From Spirochaeta sp. (lineage in GTDB: Bacteria > Spirochaetota > Spirochaetia > DSM-27196 > Alkalispirochaetaceae), in the NCBI GenBank assembly GCA_027859055.1, contig JAQIBO010000098.1, positions 1-26,114 of the forward strand: a stretch of 26,114 nucleotides of DNA. The letters are read 5' to 3'. Made by a program: the position numbers and the translations under genes. This document shows, in pieces, positions 23,375-26,114 of this stretch. Positions within the stretch are counted from its first letter, which is position 1. The number at the start of each line of letters is the position of its first letter. Below the pieces are notes generated by a model, which worked only from the letters and a program-made list of their open reading frames with translations, was not told where the DNA came from and made no database searches.

Positions 23375-24463
23375 TCACCTGCCGGCACTCTGCCGAATTT
23401 GTCCCGGTGGAACTCCAAACTGCTTCTTGAAGACGCGGTAGAAATACGCCAGGTCGGAGTAGCCCACCAGGAACGCCGTTTCCTTGATCTCAACGCCATC
23501 CTCCACGATCAATCGATGAGCCGTTTCCATCCGCTTACGTGTTATATATTCGTTGACGGTCTCACCCTGAATCTCACGAAACCGGCGGCTCAAGTGTTCC
23601 TTGCTCACCAGGAACAGCCGAGCCACCGTCTCAAGTGAGATCGGCTCCTGGAAGTAGTGATCGATGTGTTCGGTCACCGCGGCTATATCCAGCTGGTCCT
23701 TAAAACGCCGCGCTTCACGGATCGTCTCGATCGCTTCGTCAAACACGCCGGCGAGACCCGTTACGACATCCGCCGGATCGAGAGCGTCCAGATCGCGCCG
23801 GCGTAAGATGACCGGGTCCGGTGCCACCCCGCTGCGTACCACAAACTCCTCCAGCATCAACAGAAAGTCGTGAACGATTCTGCTGCGCGTCTCCTCGTCC
23901 AGGCCGCCTGTGGGCCCGGTTTCCAGAAACCGTTTCATCGCCTCCAAGGTACTGCGGACACCGTTTTGATCCAGCTCCAGGAGGTAGGCAAACGTCCGGT
24001 GCCGATGCGTCACATATTCTTCCAGGACCGCAACGTCGTGGAAAACAACGGGGGTGCGCATGGAGGTCGGTTTCTGGTGATTGGCGCCGGAAAGTTCGGA
24101 CACGCACCGCTCCAGCGTCCGGTTCAGTTCTACCGGGTCGACCGGTTTTATCAGATAGTCCATGGCGCGGGAGCGCAACGCCTGGCGCAAATAGGCGAAA
24201 TCACTGTGGCCGCTCATCACGACGATGCGCGTCTCCGGTGACTCCTCGGAGATCGCCTGCAGAAGTTCCGTTCCATCCATGCCGGGCATTCGCATGTCCA
24301 CGACGGCGATGTCGGCGTGGCAACTCTTGATAAGGTCCAACCCCGCATCGCCGTCTTCCGCCTCCCCGGCAAGGGAAATACCCAGCCGTTCCCATTCGGT
24401 GAGCGTCTTGACTACTTCTCTCGACCAGGGTTCGTCGTCAACGATTATTAATTGGATCGCCAT
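23375..24463 (-). CDS. YesN-type response regulator with AraC DNA-binding domain
   Basis: This 362-residue regulator has an N-terminal receiver domain (IIVDDE acidic pair, phospho-acceptor Asp56 in AVVDMRMPGMDG, and Lys in DYLIKPVDP). A middle helical segment of about 130 residues follows. The C-terminal AraC domain (about 260-362) shows SLETVARLFLVSKEHLSRRFRE in the first helix-turn-helix and IKETAFLVGYSDLAYFYRVFKK in the second. It starts at ATG 24463, four bases after the kinase stop, with GAGGT eight bases upstream. Such YesN proteins activate sugar uptake and hydrolase genes; the binding-protein and GH30 genes follow directly. Confidence 0.93.
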   Translation of the reverse strand: MAIQLIIVDDEPWSREVVKTLTEWERLGISLAGEAEDGDAGLDLIKSCHADIAVVDMRMPGMDGTELLQAISEESPETRIVVMSGHSDFAYLRQALRSRAMDYLIKPVDPVELNRTLERCVSELSGANHQKPTSMRTPVVFHDVAVLEEYVTHRHRTFAYLLELDQNGVRSTLEAMKRFLETGPTGGLDEETRSRIVHDFLLMLEEFVVRSGVAPDPVILRRRDLDALDPADVVTGLAGVFDEAIETIREARRFKDQLDIAAVTEHIDHYFQEPISLETVARLFLVSKEHLSRRFREIQGETVNEYITRKRMETAHRLIVEDGVEIKETAFLVGYSDLAYFYRVFKKQFGVPPGQIRQSAGR

Positions 24464-24467
24464 CGGT

Positions 24468-26114
24468 CTATACCTCGTGTGTGGGGTCAGTTGCGTGGGC
24501 GACACCGTTGGCGAGGACCACTACGATACGGGCGCCTCCGCCGGAAGTGCCAAATATCCGAAGCCCATAGCGCTCACCAAAGTGGAGCCTGAGACGGGCA
24601 TCTACATTGCGGAGTCCGATGTTGTGCGTACTCTCGCCTCGGTGTTCTGTGTTCCTGAGACCGGATCGGAGCTTGCGCACCGTTTCCGGCGACATACCTT
24701 TTCCGTTGTCTTCCACAACGATGATCGTTCCCCGGCGCTGACGGCGCCCCCGGATGGTGAGCGACCATTTTCCCTTTTTCCCTTGAAGGCCATGTTCAAA
24801 GGCGTTTTCCACCAGCGGTTGCAGGGTGAAGCGGGGGATGCGTGTGGTATACGCTTCCACGTCGACGTCCACCGTAGTGCTGCACCTGCCGGCAAACCGG
24901 TGCTCCTGGATCAACAGGTAGTTCTTGACGTGAGCAAGCTCCTGATTGAGGGTGACCAGGTCTCGATCCGCCTCCGCAGCGTACCGAAACATATCGCCCA
25001 CCGCCCGGGCGATCTGGTAGATCTCCGGCACACCTTTGGCTACCGCCATACCCCCCAACAGGTTCAACGTATTGTTGAGGAAGTGGGGGTTGATTTGTGC
25101 CTGAAGGGCAAGCAGACGGGCAACTTTCAGTTCCATCTCCTGTTCATACTCCTTCTGCACGAGCGATTTGACGCGCGCAATCAGTGCCTCGTACCCCTCC
25201 TGCAATTGACGGATCTCATCGCGATCCTGTCCATGCCTGTCTACAAACGCCGGAATTGTGGCCTCCCGCATGCTGTCCGCCAGTTGGACGATTGGACGAC
25301 TGATTCTCAGTGAAAAGACGATCGACAGCAGTAGTGAAACCGCTACGAGCACGCCGCCGGTTAAGAGACCCGCAGTAACTGTGTCGGAGGAACTACCGGT
25401 AACGATCGCCAGGGGCACCGTTTTGATAACCGTCAATCGACCGCGACGAATCGGCTGGTAGAACAGCAGCGCCGTTTCGGTTCGCTTTACGATTGGAGTC
25501 ATTGCTCCCGCGGGTTCACCGCGCGCGTGCTCCAACAGCTCCGCCGGATCTCCCGCACCCGGCGATGCAACCAGCACGTCGAACGCGTCGTTTAGCAGAT
25601 AGACCGCGGTGTCGCCGTCGGACGCGAGAATCGTGAGAACCGTCTCCCGAAGCCGTTCATCAATCCGGGCTACCATGGCGCCGCGAAAGCTCTGGTCGCT
25701 GAATCGATTAATCGTATGAATGGCGTACAAATTGCCGCCGGAACGACGAATACTCAGGGGTATCGGCCCTTCGAGAACCCCGTCCCACAGCCTCGTGGTG
25801 AGGTCCGGATACGTGACCCGCCCACTTGCCACGTTGTCCATTTGGAGTGCTCGTCCGGTGGCGTGAATATAGAGCGTCAGCCGGTCCAACATCGCCGAGT
25901 AGGAGTAGTACGAGTTCGCCAACAGCCGAGCCAACTCGCGTTGAGTTGTATCGGTATCCGTGGCCGACTCCTCTACCGTTTCGAGAATCTCGATGAACTC
26001 CTCGTCGATTTGAAGTGAGTAAAACAGGTTGTCAAACCGCTGGAGGATCTCCTCGAGATATTGCGTGGCCCAGCGAATACGGGTGATGTTGGCATCCACA
26101 ATCTGCGCCTCCAC
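24468..26114 (-). CDS. YesM-type sensor histidine kinase (5' end outside window)
   Basis: At least 548 residues are present; the frame runs to the window edge, so the first membrane helix is missing. An extracytoplasmic sensor region (about residues 1-240 of the visible part) precedes a membrane helix (about 246-268) and a HAMP linker (RISRPIVQLADSM). The kinase domain of the LytS/YesM type has LQAQINPHFLNNTLNLL with His344 as the phospho-acceptor. An ATPase domain follows with LVENAFEHGLQ, VVEDNGKGMS and GLRNVDARLRLHFG. It should phosphorylate the YesN regulator encoded four bases downstream, probably in response to an extracellular carbohydrate or its binding protein. Confidence 0.93.
   Translation of the reverse strand: MEAQIVDANITRIRWATQYLEEILQRFDNLFYSLQIDEEFIEILETVEESATDTDTTQRELARLLANSYYSYSAMLDRLTLYIHATGRALQMDNVASGRVTYPDLTTRLWDGVLEGPIPLSIRRSGGNLYAIHTINRFSDQSFRGAMVARIDERLRETVLTILASDGDTAVYLLNDAFDVLVASPGAGDPAELLEHARGEPAGAMTPIVKRTETALLFYQPIRRGRLTVIKTVPLAIVTGSSSDTVTAGLLTGGVLVAVSLLLSIVFSLRISRPIVQLADSMREATIPAFVDRHGQDRDEIRQLQEGYEALIARVKSLVQKEYEQEMELKVARLLALQAQINPHFLNNTLNLLGGMAVAKGVPEIYQIARAVGDMFRYAAEADRDLVTLNQELAHVKNYLLIQEHRFAGRCSTTVDVDVEAYTTRIPRFTLQPLVENAFEHGLQGKKGKWSLTIRGRRQRRGTIIVVEDNGKGMSPETVRKLRSGLRNTEHRGESTHNIGLRNVDARLRLHFGERYGLRIFGTSGGGARIVVVLANGVAHATDPTHEV

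Noticed and set aside
24225..25313. A 362-codon plus-strand open frame opposite the YesM/YesN genes
   Set aside because: Antisense to two proteins with complete catalytic motifs; no family features of its own.
1..26114. tRNA or rRNA genes, CRISPR arrays, insertion sequences
   Set aside because: No cloverleaf-like sequence, spaced repeat array, transposase motif or flanking inverted repeats with target duplications was seen on either strand by eye; a covariance-model search was not possible.

Overview
The window (about 26 kb, GC-rich) reads like a chromosomal segment of a free-living, didermic, saccharolytic and organic-acid-using bacterium. I infer a Spirochaetales-type organism. Both solute-binding proteins have signal peptides ending in an 'FAAGQ'-like junction, there is a TRAP transporter and a YesM/YesN-type two-component pair, and lipoproteins and an outer-membrane beta-barrel fragment are present. 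This placement is inference; no rRNA or other marker gene is in the window. No tRNA, rRNA, CRISPR array or intact insertion sequence was seen, and no stretch longer than about 300 bases lacks a gene.

Layout, left to right. (1) 2-811: an ABC-2-like permease whose frame is open to the window edge and is preceded in frame by what looks like a PQQ-type propeller repeat. (2) 828-5799: a TRAP transporter operon in the order small permease, large permease, binding protein, followed by an opine-type dehydrogenase and a FadR-type GntR regulator. A near-consensus sigma-70 promoter with palindromes just downstream precedes it. This looks like one regulated uptake and catabolism unit. (3) 5850-7498: a 38-codon remnant, an AT-rich promoter with an operator-like palindrome, and a MATE exporter. 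(4) 7569-10189: two translationally coupled envelope proteins, a lipoprotein and a secreted multidomain protein. (5) 10246-10859: a Phd/VapC toxin-antitoxin pair on the minus strand with its promoter and operator. (6) 10920-15840: a tiny unlisted lipoprotein, then a response regulator, a one-helix sensor kinase, an ABC ATPase and an 805-residue FtsX/MacB-type permease, packed with overlaps. This is a TCS-ABC module, probably for sensing and exporting or extracting an envelope-active compound. (7) 15958-16896: a ketopantoate reductase-family protein. (8) 16916-19882 (minus): a sigma-54 enhancer-binding protein, an HXXEE membrane protein and a PAP2 phosphatase. The last has a TTG start whose Shine-Dalgarno lies in a hairpin. 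(9) 19883-20510: repeated TGACAG elements and a strong sigma-54 promoter facing right, then an outer-membrane beta-barrel fragment that seems 5'-damaged, closed by a clear terminator. (10) 20536-26114 (minus): a YesM-like kinase (cut by the window edge), a YesN/AraC response regulator, a sugar-binding protein and a GH30 glycosidase. This is a sensor-to-enzyme carbohydrate cassette lacking its ABC permeases here.

The most noteworthy points are the sigma-54 control region next to its own activator, the Shine-Dalgarno-sequestering hairpin before the PAP2 gene, the 44-residue Cys-rich lipoprotein heading the TCS-ABC module, and the permease-less GH30 cassette. I did not find a system that I can claim is wholly new.
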